Shown: positions 28,963 to 37,238 of the stretch, one piece after another
Position numbering within the stretch: position 1 is the stretch's first letter
Layout: the number at the start of each line of letters is the position of its first letter
Source: CAVSRC01 sp963732845
GTDB lineage: Bacteria; Pseudomonadota; Alphaproteobacteria; Rhizobiales; Kaistiaceae
Assembly: GCA_963732845.1 (NCBI GenBank)
Contig: CAVTBE010000018.1
Span: 186,001 to 250,000 of the forward strand
Direction of reading: 5' to 3'
Length of the DNA: 64,000 nucleotides
Notes under the pieces: generated by a model
What the model was told of the DNA's origin: nothing
What the model saw: only the letters and a program-made list of their open reading frames with translations
The model's database searches: none
Position numbers and translations under genes: made by a program

Positions 28963-30398
28963 TTCAGTCGGATCTGAAGTTCGGCACCAGCGGCGTGCGT
29001 GGCCGGGTCACGGATCTTTGCGGTCCGCCGGCATTCACCTACACGCTGGCCTTCGCCCGCATGCTCCTCGCGCGCGGCGAAGTCACGGCGGGCGACACGG
29101 TGTTCCTCGGCCAGGACCTGCGCCCGAGCAGTCCGGAAATCGCCCGGATATGCGCCGCGGCAATCGAGGCGGCTGGCCTGACGCCGCGCGATTGCGGTGC
29201 GTTGCCGACACCGGCGCTTGCCGCCCACGCCATGGCGAAGAAACGACCGGCGATCATGGTGACCGGCAGCCACATCCCCGACGACCGCAACGGGCTGAAG
29301 TTCTATCGGGCCGGCGGCGAGATCGACAAGGCGGACGAGGCGGAGATATCGCGCCTGCAGAGCACATTGGCGACGGCAGGTGCGCACAGCCTGGCGCCGC
29401 GCCGGCCGGTCGCGACGGATGCGGATGCGCTTCGCGCCTATCGCGCCGTCTTTGCGGGATTCTTCGGAGCCGAGGCGCTCGCAGGACTGACGGTCGGGGT
29501 CTACCAGCACTCCTCCGTCGCCCGCGACCTCCTCATGGACCTGCTGCAGGCGCTTGGCGCCAAGGCCGTCGCCCTCGGGCGGTCGGAGACCTTCGTGCCC
29601 GTCGACACAGAGGCGCTGCGGCCCGAGGACGTGGCGCTGGCGCGCGCGTGGGCGGCGGACGGCGCATTCGACGCGATCGTCTCCACCGACGGCGATGCCG
29701 ATCGCCCGCTGGTCGCAGACGAGACGGGCGTGTTCCTGCGCGGCGATCTCCTCGGCACGATGACCGCCCGTACCCTCGGGGCGACGACGGTGGTCACGCC
29801 GGTCACCTCCAACTCGGCGCTGGAGAGCCACGGCGGATTCGACTCGGTCGTGCGCACGCGGGTCGGCTCGCCCTATGTGATCGCCGGGATGGTGCAGGCG
29901 GGTGACACGCAGGTGGCCGGCTTCGAAGCGAATGGCGGCTTCCTGCTCGGCTGGACGGTGACGCGCGGCGCACGCTCGCTGCCGGCCCTGCTGACGCGCG
30001 ATGCGGTCCTGCCGATTCTCGCCGCGCTGGCCAGCATGCGCGCGGCCGGCACGCCGCTGTCCGAACTGGCGGCGGGCTATGCCTTCAAGGCGGTTGCCAG
30101 CGACCGGCTGAAGGACGTCGCGCAGAGCCACAGCGCTGCGCTGCTCACACGGCTTGCCGAGGACGAGGCCTTTGCCCAAGCACTGTTCGGCGAACTCGGC
30201 GGCGTCGCCGGCGTGAACCGCAGCGACGGCCTGCGCTTCACGCTCGGCAATGGCGAGACCGTGCACTTCCGCGCATCCGGCAATGCACCGGAGCTGCGCT
30301 GCTATGTCGAGGCCGACGACGCCGAAAGGGCGGCGGCACGGCTCGCCTGGGGCCTGGCGGCGCTGCGGCAGCGACTGGACGCGCCGACCGACGGATAG
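28959..30398 (+). CDS. manB: Phosphomannomutase (alpha-D-phosphohexomutase family)
   Basis: Interconverts mannose 6- and 1-phosphate for GDP-mannose supply. The 479-residue protein begins LKFGTSGVRGRV. The phosphoserine loop is VTGSHIPDDRNGLKFY with Ser104 (TGSH in place of the usual TASH), the metal-binding loop is DGDADR (244-249) and the phosphate-binding loop is RASGNAPELR near the end. It overlaps wzt by four bases. No GDP-mannose pyrophosphorylase gene is visible in the window, so that step must be encoded elsewhere. Substrate preference between mannose and glucose phosphates is inferred from context. Confidence 0.9.
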   Translation: MIQSDLKFGTSGVRGRVTDLCGPPAFTYTLAFARMLLARGEVTAGDTVFLGQDLRPSSPEIARICAAAIEAAGLTPRDCGALPTPALAAHAMAKKRPAIMVTGSHIPDDRNGLKFYRAGGEIDKADEAEISRLQSTLATAGAHSLAPRRPVATDADALRAYRAVFAGFFGAEALAGLTVGVYQHSSVARDLLMDLLQALGAKAVALGRSETFVPVDTEALRPEDVALARAWAADGAFDAIVSTDGDADRPLVADETGVFLRGDLLGTMTARTLGATTVVTPVTSNSALESHGGFDSVVRTRVGSPYVIAGMVQAGDTQVAGFEANGGFLLGWTVTRGARSLPALLTRDAVLPILAALASMRAAGTPLSELAAGYAFKAVASDRLKDVAQSHSAALLTRLAEDEAFAQALFGELGGVAGVNRSDGLRFTLGNGETVHFRASGNAPELRCYVEADDAERAAARLAWGLAALRQRLDAPTDG

Positions 30399-30401
30399 GC
30401 C

Positions 30402-31220
30402 TCAGCCGAGGCTTGCGCCGAAGACGAGGGCGACCGCCAGGCCGATGGCGCCGACCACGATGCGCCACCAGCCGAACAGCGCGAAACCGTGGCGCGAGAC
30501 GAAGCCGAGGAAGCCGCGCACGACGATCAAGGCCGACAGGAAGGCGACGACGAAGCCCAGAGAGATGATCAGCCCGGCGCTGAGGTCGATCGTGTTGATG
30601 TTCTTGTAGAGATCGTAGGCGAAGGCGCCGGCCATGGTCGGCATGGCCAGGAAAAAGGAATATTCGGCCGCCGAGCGCTTGTCGGTGCCGAGCAGCAGAG
30701 CGCCGACGATGGTGGCGCCGGAGCGCGACACGCCGGGGATCAGCGCCAGACACTGGAACAGGCCGATGGCGAGGCAGAGGCCGAGCGGATAGTCCGCGAT
30801 GTCCGAATAGCGGGGTTTCAGCGGCATGCGGTCGATGATGAGAAGAATGACGCCGCCGATGAGGAGCGCCAGCGAGATCAGGACCAGCGAGTGGAAGAAG
30901 ACGCCGGTGATGATGCCGTGGAGGAGGACGCCGAAGAAGGCGGCCGGCAGGAAGGCGATGACGACGCCGAGCACGAAGCGCTGAGTGCGCCGGTCGCGCG
31001 GCAGGTCGGTGACGATCTGCCAGAGGCGGGCGGCATAGACGGAGAGCAGCGCCAGGATGGCGCCGAGCTGGATGAGGACCTCGAAGGCCTTGCCGGCGCT
31101 TTCGAAGCCGAGCAGCCGCGCCGCCAGCAGCAGGTGCGCGGTGGAAGAGACCGGGATGAACTCGGTCACGCCCTCCAGCACGCCGAGGACAATGGCATCG
31201 ATGATCGTCTTGAGGTCCAT
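30402..31220 (-). CDS. uppP: Undecaprenyl-diphosphatase
   Basis: Recycles the undecaprenyl carrier by dephosphorylating undecaprenyl diphosphate at the membrane. The 272-residue protein has the two BacA signature regions, VLGVLEGVTEFIPVSSTAHL and LIPGVSRSGATIVGALLLG, and about eight membrane helices. Length is normal. It is convergent with manB, with three bases between the stop codons. The carrier it recycles serves both peptidoglycan and the polysaccharide pathways of this region. Confidence 0.96.
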   Translation of the reverse strand: MDLKTIIDAIVLGVLEGVTEFIPVSSTAHLLLAARLLGFESAGKAFEVLIQLGAILALLSVYAARLWQIVTDLPRDRRTQRFVLGVVIAFLPAAFFGVLLHGIITGVFFHSLVLISLALLIGGVILLIIDRMPLKPRYSDIADYPLGLCLAIGLFQCLALIPGVSRSGATIVGALLLGTDKRSAAEYSFFLAMPTMAGAFAYDLYKNINTIDLSAGLIISLGFVVAFLSALIVVRGFLGFVSRHGFALFGWWRIVVGAIGLAVALVFGASLG

Positions 31221-31373
31221 GAAGCCCCGTCTCCTTCCGCCAAACCAGGCCGAATCGCCTTTTTGTCGCCGGCAGCGGGTTCTATACCCCCGATGGTCGC
31301 CGGCCTAGATTGGTTGGCCGATTCGCGCCATGCCTGTAGTTCGTCTGCGTCTTCTCGGGGTGCTTTCCATCTC

Positions 31374-32069
31374 ATGCCGATCCTTCACCACTATCCGCTT
31401 TCGGCTGGTTCGCGTTTTGTCCGCCTGTTGCTGGCGGAATATGGCGAGGCTCCCACGCTGATGGAGGAGCATCCGTGGGAGCGCAGCGAGGCCCTGCTCA
31501 AGCTCAACCCGGCGGGCACCGTGCCGGTGCTGATCGACGACGACGAGACCGCGGTCGCCGGCGCCACGGTGATCGGCGAATACCTGAACGAGACCCGCGG
31601 GGCGCGGATCGGCGAGATCACGACGCTCATGCCGGTGGCGCCGGGCGAGCGCGCCGAGGTCCGCCGGCTGATCGACTGGTATCTCGCCAAGATGGAGGCG
31701 GAGGTCACCGGCTATCTGGTGACCGAGAAGGTCTACAAGCGGCGCATGGCGGTGACCGATGGCGGCGGCCCGCCCGACGCGGCGGCGATCCGCGCGGCGC
31801 GGGCGAACATCCGCTACCACCTCGGCTACATCGCCTATCTGACGGCGCGACGGAGCTGTCTGGCCGGACGCGACATCACCTCAGCCGACCTCGCTGCCGG
31901 GGCGGCGTTCTCCGTGGTCGATTACCTCGGCGAGGTGCCGTGGGAGGAAGAGGCGGCGGCGAAGTCCTGGTATGCGCGGGTGAAGTCGCGGCCATCCTTC
32001 CGCGCCATCCTCGCCGATCAGGTGCGCGGCATGCCGGCCGCGGCGCACTACGCCGATCTCGATTTCTAG
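31374..32069 (+). CDS. Glutathione S-transferase family protein
   Basis: A 231-residue two-domain protein. The thioredoxin-like N-terminal domain reads LHHYPLSAGSRFVRLLLAEY, then LKLNPAGTVPVLIDDDE and AVAGATVIGEYLNE, with Ser in the SxxSR position near the active site. The helical C-terminal domain has CLAGRDITSADLAAGAAFSV and ends in a typical fold. The frame is open far upstream, but that part is the antisense of uppP. It may act in detoxification or stress; the substrate is unknown. Confidence 0.87.
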   Translation: MPILHHYPLSAGSRFVRLLLAEYGEAPTLMEEHPWERSEALLKLNPAGTVPVLIDDDETAVAGATVIGEYLNETRGARIGEITTLMPVAPGERAEVRRLIDWYLAKMEAEVTGYLVTEKVYKRRMAVTDGGGPPDAAAIRAARANIRYHLGYIAYLTARRSCLAGRDITSADLAAGAAFSVVDYLGEVPWEEEAAAKSWYARVKSRPSFRAILADQVRGMPAAAHYADLDF

Positions 32070-32079
32070 AGCCGCCGCC

Positions 32080-32502
32080 TCACGCCCGTGCCGATGCAGC
32101 GGTGAGATTGCCGGTCGCGCGCCAGCGATCGAGGCTCCACGGGCCGGCGCCGGCGGTGGCGACATAGAGATAAACGAAGCAGAACAGGATCGCCGCCTCG
32201 CCCTGATTGAGGAGCGGGAAGAAGGAATGCGGGGCGTGGGCCATGAAATAGGCGATCGCCATCTCGCCCGAGAGGATGAAGGCCACCGGCCGCGTGAACA
32301 GCCCGGCGACGAGCAGCAGGCCGCCGGCGAGTTCGATCATGCCGGCAATGCCGAAAAGCGAGAAGAGCGGCGGGTGGAAAGGGGCCGGCGGAAAATTGAA
32401 CAGCTTCATCGTGGCGTGCTCGAGGAAGAGGAGCGCCGTCATGATGCGCAGGATCGACAGGGCATAAGGTCGCCAGGGCGAGAAAAACGCCTCGAAGTTC
32501 AT
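32080..32502 (-). CDS. DoxX-family membrane protein
   Basis: A 140-residue protein from ATG 32502 with four membrane segments: ALSILRIMTALLFLEHATMK, IAGMIELAGGLLLVAGLFTR, ILSGEMAIAYFMAHAPHSFF and AILFCFVYLYVATAGAGPW. The LRxxxxxLFxxHGxxK-like opening and the GxxELxGGLxLxxGL motif are DoxX family marks. The function of DoxX proteins is poorly defined; roles in redox or thiosulfate metabolism have been proposed. It is convergent with the glutathione transferase gene. Confidence 0.87.
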   Translation of the reverse strand: MNFEAFFSPWRPYALSILRIMTALLFLEHATMKLFNFPPAPFHPPLFSLFGIAGMIELAGGLLLVAGLFTRPVAFILSGEMAIAYFMAHAPHSFFPLLNQGEAAILFCFVYLYVATAGAGPWSLDRWRATGNLTAASARA

Positions 32503-32634
32503 CTGCTGAGATTTCCTGATCTTGTGTTGTCGCGGACCAGCCGCGCGTTCTGCCAATTGGACGCGGCCGGAAAATAAGCGGCGTGCCAAGGCGGGCAATT
32601 CACGCGAGGATGACAAAGCCGTGAAGCGGCCTGG

Positions 32635-33135
32635 CTAACCCGAATAGAAGGCGGTCATGCGCGCGGCAAGCTCCGCCGGATCGCTGCCGAGGCTGTTCCA
32701 GCGGGCATAATCGGCGTGAAGCTGGGTGAGTTGGGCGTGGCGATCGCGGACCATGTCGGCAAAGCGGCCGCAGAGGTGTGGCGCCTTGGCGAGGATCGGC
32801 TGCAGCGCCGCCTTGGGGATTTCCAGCGCGACCACCTTGCCCCTGGCGGTGACCGTGGCGCTGCGCGGCTCGCCGGTGAGCAACGACATCTCGCCGACAT
32901 AGTCGTCGGGGCCAAGCTCGGCCACCTTGTGCTCGCCGTCGCGCTCGCGCACCGAGACGACCACCTTGCCGGAAACGATGGTGAACATGGAGGTGCCGGC
33001 CTCGCCCTGGCGCATCAGCACGCTGCCGCGCGGGAACACCACCCGGTGCGAGGCGGCATGCAGGGCATCGATGGCCGCCGCATCGAGCACCGCATCGAAG
33101 AAGCGCGTTCCGTGCAGTTCGTCGTCGTCGCTCAT
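32635..33135 (-). CDS. Cyclic nucleotide-binding domain protein
   Basis: A roughly 166-residue protein with one cNMP-binding beta-barrel: FPRGSVLMRQGEAGTSMFTI, then SGKVVVSVRERDGEHKVAEL, DDYVGEMSLLTGEPRSATV (the phosphate-binding cassette) and ALEIPKAALQPIL. No DNA-binding helix-turn-helix is seen, so it is not a classic Crp/Fnr regulator. ATG 33135 is preferred because AGGAGG lies seven bases upstream; ATG 33141 would be too close to it. It may gate another protein or act as a small sensor. Confidence 0.85.
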   Translation of the reverse strand: MSDDDELHGTRFFDAVLDAAAIDALHAASHRVVFPRGSVLMRQGEAGTSMFTIVSGKVVVSVRERDGEHKVAELGPDDYVGEMSLLTGEPRSATVTARGKVVALEIPKAALQPILAKAPHLCGRFADMVRDRHAQLTQLHADYARWNSLGSDPAELAARMTAFYSG

Positions 33136-33185
33136 CGCCATTCCTCCTTCTCGGATCGCACTGTGGTTGAGCGGCGGGCCGCCGG

Positions 33186-33761
33186 TCAAGCGTGGGCGTG
33201 GCCGGCCGGCCGCCGATGCCAGCGGGTGAGCGTCACGCGCGCTTGCGGATCAATGAGTTCCGTCGCGGCCGCGACCAGGCCATGGGCGGCGAGCAGGGCT
33301 GCGGCCCGGCGGCCTTCGGCGACGGCGGAGAAGACCGCAATGCCGGGCCCCAGACGTACGGATTCGGCGCGGGCCAGATAAAATTCGTCATAGCCGGATG
33401 CGAGGAACAGGTCGAAGACCTGCCTCCCGCCGGGGACGGCGACAATGCCGCCGCCGGGGGCAGCCAGATGTAGCGCGTCGGCCAGCGGCGCCTCCGCCGG
33501 GTTCCACCACCAGCCATCGGCGCGGCGCTCGACGCCATGGGCCGAGGACGACAGCACCAGCCGGTTGCGCCCCTTGGCGTTCGGATTGGCCTCATGGCCG
33601 AGGCGGCCGAGCACGGTGACCGCCGCCTCATCGAGGGCCTGCTGGAAGCGCCGCCAGTCGGCTTCATTGCGCAAGGACGGCGGGGTGAGCCCATCCGGGC
33701 CGGCGATGCGATCGTCGGCCGAGACGATGGCGTGACCGTGGATGCGCCAGGGGCCGATCAC
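33186..33761 (-). CDS. RibD C-terminal / dihydrofolate reductase-like protein
   Basis: A 191-residue protein of the pyrimidine reductase fold: HGHAIVSADDRIAGPDGLTP at the start, VTVLGRLGHEANPNAKGRNR in the NADPH-site region, and GGGIVAVPGGRQVFDLFLAS, YDEFYLARAESVRLGPGIAVF later. Free-standing RibD_C proteins often have unknown reductase roles. It lies about 50 bases upstream of the cyclic-nucleotide-binding gene in the same direction and may share its transcript. Confidence 0.8.
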   Translation of the reverse strand: MIGPWRIHGHAIVSADDRIAGPDGLTPPSLRNEADWRRFQQALDEAAVTVLGRLGHEANPNAKGRNRLVLSSSAHGVERRADGWWWNPAEAPLADALHLAAPGGGIVAVPGGRQVFDLFLASGYDEFYLARAESVRLGPGIAVFSAVAEGRRAAALLAAHGLVAAATELIDPQARVTLTRWHRRPAGHAHA

Positions 33762-33945
33762 CGCTTTCCTTCCTTCGCCACGAAAATGCCTGCCAGCATG
33801 GCTATCTCACCATCGTCCTTGGCCAAACCAGGAATCGCCGCCTGATGACCTGACCCCGCCTCCCCTCTCTCCCGCCGACCGGTGCGACAGGCGAATTGCG
33901 TCCGCGTTTCGCCGCCCGTGCCGGTACCCGCGAAAGGAGAGAGAC

Positions 33946-34131
33946 ATGGCGGAACCAGGCGACGATCCGAAATCCCGAAAAGACGCCGACCAGTCGGCAC
34001 GGGCGCAACGGCCCGACAAGGCGGCGCGCTTCGCCCGCGCGCTGGCGCGGGCCGAATTCGGCCGCTTCTACTGGAGCGCGGAGTCGCAGCAGGCATTGCG
34101 CGCTGCGATGAAGCGCAAGCCAAAATCATGA
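33946..34131 (+). CDS. Small basic hypothetical protein (61 residues)
   Basis: ATG 33946 is preceded by a strong AAAGGAGAG ribosome site. The product is highly charged: MAEPGDDPKSRKDADQSARA at the start and ARFARALARAEFGRFYWSAE, then LRAAMKRKPKS at the end. No membrane segment or signal peptide is present and no family is recognised. A GC-rich hairpin follows the stop directly, supporting a real transcription unit. Confidence 0.65.
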   Translation: MAEPGDDPKSRKDADQSARAQRPDKAARFARALARAEFGRFYWSAESQQALRAAMKRKPKS

Positions 34132-34139
34132 TGCGGACG

Positions 34140-34159
34140 AGGGGCCGGCGACGGCCCCT
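34140..34159. terminator. Shared hairpin terminator
   Basis: AGGGGCCG (34140-34147), a four-base loop and CGGCCCCT (34152-34159) form a perfect eight-pair stem between the convergent small gene and pheT. There is no long T run on either side. Confidence 0.6.
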
Positions 34160-34168
34160 CCCCTTGCC

Positions 34169-36592
34169 TCACTTCCGTAATGCGCCGCCGGTCGCCTTGC
34201 CGACCTCGGCGACGACCTTCGCCGACACCGCCTCGATATCCTGATCGGTGAGCGTGCGCTCGCTCGGCTGCAGGGTCACCTCGATGGCCACCGACTTCTT
34301 GCCTTCACCGAGGGCGGCGCCTTCGAACAGGTCGAAGACCGAGACGCTGGCAATCAGCTTGCGGTCGGCGCCTTCGGCGGCGCGCACGATCTTCGCCGCG
34401 GTCACGTCGCGATCGACGACGAAGGCAAAGTCGCGGCGGACCGGCTGGAAGTCGGAAAGCTTCAGCACCGGCTTGGTCTTGGTCGGCTTCTGGCGCGGAG
34501 TCGGCAGCGCTTCGAGAATGACTTCGAAGCCAGCCAATGGCCCTTCCGCGTCGAGGAGTTCGAGCACCCTGGGATGGAACTCGCCGAAGGTGCCGATGAC
34601 GGTCTTCGGCCCCTGGCGGATCGTGCCGGAGCGGCCGGGGTGATACCACGCCGGCGCGTCGGCGCTGATCTGCACCTTGTCGGCGGTCAGCCCGAGGGCG
34701 TCGAGGAGGGTCAGCGCATCGGCCTTGGCGTCGAAGACGGAGACCGGCTCGGCGCGCGCCGACCAGTGGCGGCCGCTGCCGTTGACGCCGGCCGTGCCGC
34801 GGCGGACGGCAGCAGCGGCGGTCACCTGGTCCGCCGGCCTGTCACCGCGATAGGTCTGGCCGACCTCGAACAGGGCAAGATCGGCGGTGCCGCGATCGGC
34901 ATTGCGCTGGGCTGCGGCGATGAGGCCGGGAAGGAGGCTCGGCCGCATGTCGGACATGTCGGCGGCGATCGGATTGGCAAGCACCAGTGCATCGTCGCCG
35001 CCGCCGAAGGCTTGCGCCCGGTCATGGGCGATGAAGGACCAGGTGACGGCCTCGACCAGGCCGCGGGCGGCGAGCGCCCGCTTCGCCCGGCGGGTCCGGG
35101 TCTGGATGAGGGTGAGGATCGGCTCGAGGGCGCCGGGGGCGCGGCTGAGCGGCGCCGGCGGTACGCGGTCGACGCCGATGATGCGTACCACCTCCTCGAC
35201 CAGATCGGCCTTGATGGTGGTCGCCGGGCGCCAGCTCGGCACGGTGACCGAGAGCGTGCCCTCGGTCTTGTGCGGCTTCACGGTGAAGCCGAGGGCGGTC
35301 AGGATGGCGCTCACCTCGGCCATGGAGGGATCGATGCCGCCGAGGCGCTTGACCTCGGTGACGGGGAACTCGATGACATTGACCGGCTCGGGAATCGCAC
35401 CGGCAAGGAAGACCTCGCTCGGCGTGCCGCCGCAGAGATCCATGACCATCCGGGTGGCGAGTTCGAGGCCCGGCATGTTGAAGGCCGGGTCGATGCCGCG
35501 CTCGTTGCGATAGCGCGCATCGCTGTTGACGCCGAGCTTGCGGCCCGTCTGGGCGATGTTGATCGGCTCCCACAGGGCCAACTCGATCAGCACGTCGGTG
35601 GTCGTCTCCGAACAGCCGGAGAGCTCGCCGCCCATGATGCCGGCCAGCAATTCGACGCCGTTCTCGTCGGCGATGACGCACATGGTCGGGTCGAGCGCAT
35701 AGGTACGCCCGTCGAGCGCCAGCAGTTCCTCGCCATCGCGGGCGCGGCGGACGGTGAGATCGCCATTCACCTTGGCCGCGTCGAAGACGTGCAGCGGGCG
35801 GTTGCGGTCGTAGGTGATGAAGTTGGTGATATCGACCAGCGCATTGATGGGGCGCAGGCCGATGGCGCGCAGGCGCTTCTGCAGCCAGGCCGGCGACGGC
35901 CCGTTCTTGACGCCGCGCACCAGCCTGAGGCCGAAGGCAAGGCCGAGCGCGGGCGCGTCGCCGAAGTCAAGCTTCACCGTGACCGGGCAGGGACCGTCGC
36001 CTTCAACCGGCACCACCGGCCGTTCGATGAGATAGCCGAGGCCGGCGGCCGACAGATCGCGGGCGATGCCGCCGACGCCGAGCGCATCCGGCCGGTTGGG
36101 CGAGACGGCGATGTCGATGACCGGATCGTCGAGGCCGGCATAGACGGCGTAGGCCTGACCGACCGGCGCATCCTCGGGCAGGTCGACGATGCCTTCGTGG
36201 TTGTCGGAGACGCCAAGCTCGCGCTCCGACAGCAGCATGCCGTTCGACTCGACGCCGCGGATGACGCCTTTCTCGAGCTGGACGCCGGTGCCGGGAATGT
36301 AGGTGCCGGCCGGCGCGAAGACGCCGGTCATGCCGGCACGCGCATTGGGGGCGCCGCAGACCACCTGGATCTTCGACCCGTCGCCGGGATCGACGACGCA
36401 GACGCGCAGGCGATCGGCGTTGGGGTGCTTCTCGGCGGAAAGCACGCGGGCCAGACGGAAGGCGGAATATTGCTCGGCCGGATCGTGCACCGACTCGACC
36501 TCGAGCCCGATCATGGTGAGCTTGTCGACAATGCCGTCGAGCGTCACCGCCGTGTCGAGATGCTCTTTCAGCCAGGAGAGGGTGAACTTCAT
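34169..36592 (-). CDS. pheT: Phenylalanine--tRNA ligase beta subunit
   Basis: An 807-residue subunit of the alpha2-beta2 enzyme. It begins MKFTLSWLKEHLDTAVTLDG and has the tRNA-binding OB fold with HPNADRLRVCVVDPGDG (about 56-72) and VVCGAPNAR. The B3/4 region includes GIMGGELSGCSETTTDVLIE and SDARYRNERGIDPAF. B5 then follows, with PSWRPATTIKADLVEEVVRI, and the C-terminal anticodon-recognition domain has LSDFQPVRRDFAFVVDRDV and EVTLQPSERTLTDQDIEA. Length is normal. It follows pheS but is separated from it by a DUF559 gene and repeats. Confidence 0.96.
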   Translation of the reverse strand: MKFTLSWLKEHLDTAVTLDGIVDKLTMIGLEVESVHDPAEQYSAFRLARVLSAEKHPNADRLRVCVVDPGDGSKIQVVCGAPNARAGMTGVFAPAGTYIPGTGVQLEKGVIRGVESNGMLLSERELGVSDNHEGIVDLPEDAPVGQAYAVYAGLDDPVIDIAVSPNRPDALGVGGIARDLSAAGLGYLIERPVVPVEGDGPCPVTVKLDFGDAPALGLAFGLRLVRGVKNGPSPAWLQKRLRAIGLRPINALVDITNFITYDRNRPLHVFDAAKVNGDLTVRRARDGEELLALDGRTYALDPTMCVIADENGVELLAGIMGGELSGCSETTTDVLIELALWEPINIAQTGRKLGVNSDARYRNERGIDPAFNMPGLELATRMVMDLCGGTPSEVFLAGAIPEPVNVIEFPVTEVKRLGGIDPSMAEVSAILTALGFTVKPHKTEGTLSVTVPSWRPATTIKADLVEEVVRIIGVDRVPPAPLSRAPGALEPILTLIQTRTRRAKRALAARGLVEAVTWSFIAHDRAQAFGGGDDALVLANPIAADMSDMRPSLLPGLIAAAQRNADRGTADLALFEVGQTYRGDRPADQVTAAAAVRRGTAGVNGSGRHWSARAEPVSVFDAKADALTLLDALGLTADKVQISADAPAWYHPGRSGTIRQGPKTVIGTFGEFHPRVLELLDAEGPLAGFEVILEALPTPRQKPTKTKPVLKLSDFQPVRRDFAFVVDRDVTAAKIVRAAEGADRKLIASVSVFDLFEGAALGEGKKSVAIEVTLQPSERTLTDQDIEAVSAKVVAEVGKATGGALRK

Positions 36593-36635
36593 GACGACAA
36601 CTCCCCGTCGGCAACCCGCAGGCTCTCAAGCAGAG

Positions 36636-36680
36636 CCCCTCTCCCTGTCCCTCCCCCGCAAGGGGGGAGGGAACCCTCCG
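36636..36680. repeat. GC-rich palindromic repeat (CCCTCCC/GGGAGGG type), between pheT and DUF559 gene
   Basis: A stem is formed by CTCCCCCGCAAG-like sequence and its complement, flanked by CCCTGTCCCTCC and ACCCTCC. The same motif recurs at 36778-36814 and 37171-37216 and in related form elsewhere in the window. Confidence 0.7.
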
Positions 36681-36701
36681 ACAAAGTCAGTGCAGAGGCG
36701 C

Positions 36702-37163
36702 TCATGACAAAACCCTCCCGGAGCGGCCACGCCTTGCACCGTCCAGGGTCGCCTCCGACGGCGCCGCGGGCTCAAGGCCCTCCCCCCTTGCGGGGGAGGG
36801 TTGGGAGGGGGGTAGAGCCGCAGCGATAGCGTCGGCCACTCCGTCGATATTCTCCAGAACGTCGAGGTTGGAAAAGCGCAGTACGCGGTAGCCGCGCCCA
36901 TTCAACCATTCGTCGCGTTTGCGGTCCGCCTCCACTCTTTCGGCCGTATGGTGCTGACCACCGTCGACCTCGACGACGAGCCGCATGCGGTGCGCAACGA
37001 AATCGACGATGTAGGGACCGATCGGCATCTGCCGCCGAAAACCGATACCTTCGAATCGATGGGCGCGGAGGACATGCCAAAGCGCTCGTTCGGCGTCGGT
37101 CAGATCGCGGCGCAGACGCTTCGCAGTGCCGCGTTGTCGACGCGTGATCATGTCGTGAGGCAT
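36702..37163 (-). CDS. DUF559 domain protein (restriction endonuclease-like fold) between pheS and pheT
   Basis: A 153-residue protein. Residues 1-110 are a typical DUF559 domain: LRRDLTDAERALWHVLRAHR, IGFRRQMPIGPYIVDFVAHR, LVVEVDGGQHHTAERVEADR and LNGRGYRVLRFSNLDVLEN. The D-ExD residues (IVDF, VEVDGGQH) are those of a Vsr/PD-(D/E)xK-like nuclease fold. The last 40 residues (PPSQPSPARGEGLE and onward) are translated repeat sequence. It splits the usual pheST pair and is flanked by three repeat copies, suggesting insertion. Activity is unknown. Confidence 0.85.
   Translation of the reverse strand: MPHDMITRRQRGTAKRLRRDLTDAERALWHVLRAHRFEGIGFRRQMPIGPYIVDFVAHRMRLVVEVDGGQHHTAERVEADRKRDEWLNGRGYRVLRFSNLDVLENIDGVADAIAAALPPSQPSPARGEGLEPAAPSEATLDGARRGRSGRVLS
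36778..36814. repeat. GC-rich palindromic repeat inside the 3' end of the DUF559 gene
   Basis: CCTCCCCCCTTGCGGGGGAGG forms the stem, followed by TTGGGAGGGGGGTAG. On the minus strand it encodes PPSQPSPARGEG, so the repeat supplies coding sequence. Confidence 0.7.
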
Positions 37164-37170
37164 GGCCAGA

Positions 37171-37216
37171 GCCCCCCTCCCTGTCCCTCCCCCGCAAGGG
37201 GGGAGGGGGACCCTCC
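37171..37216. repeat. GC-rich palindromic repeat between pheS and the DUF559 gene
   Basis: Near-identical to the copy at 36636-36680: CCCTGTCCCTCCCCCGCAAG then GGGGGAGGGGGACCCTCC. It lies a few bases upstream of the DUF559 start codon. Confidence 0.7.
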
Positions 37217-37238
37217 ATCGCGATCAGTACCTGCCCGC

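Noticed and set aside
34574..36829. 751-codon plus-strand open frame opposite pheT
   Set aside because: Antisense of a fully conserved synthetase subunit; reads as repetitive Asp/Gly/Arg chains.
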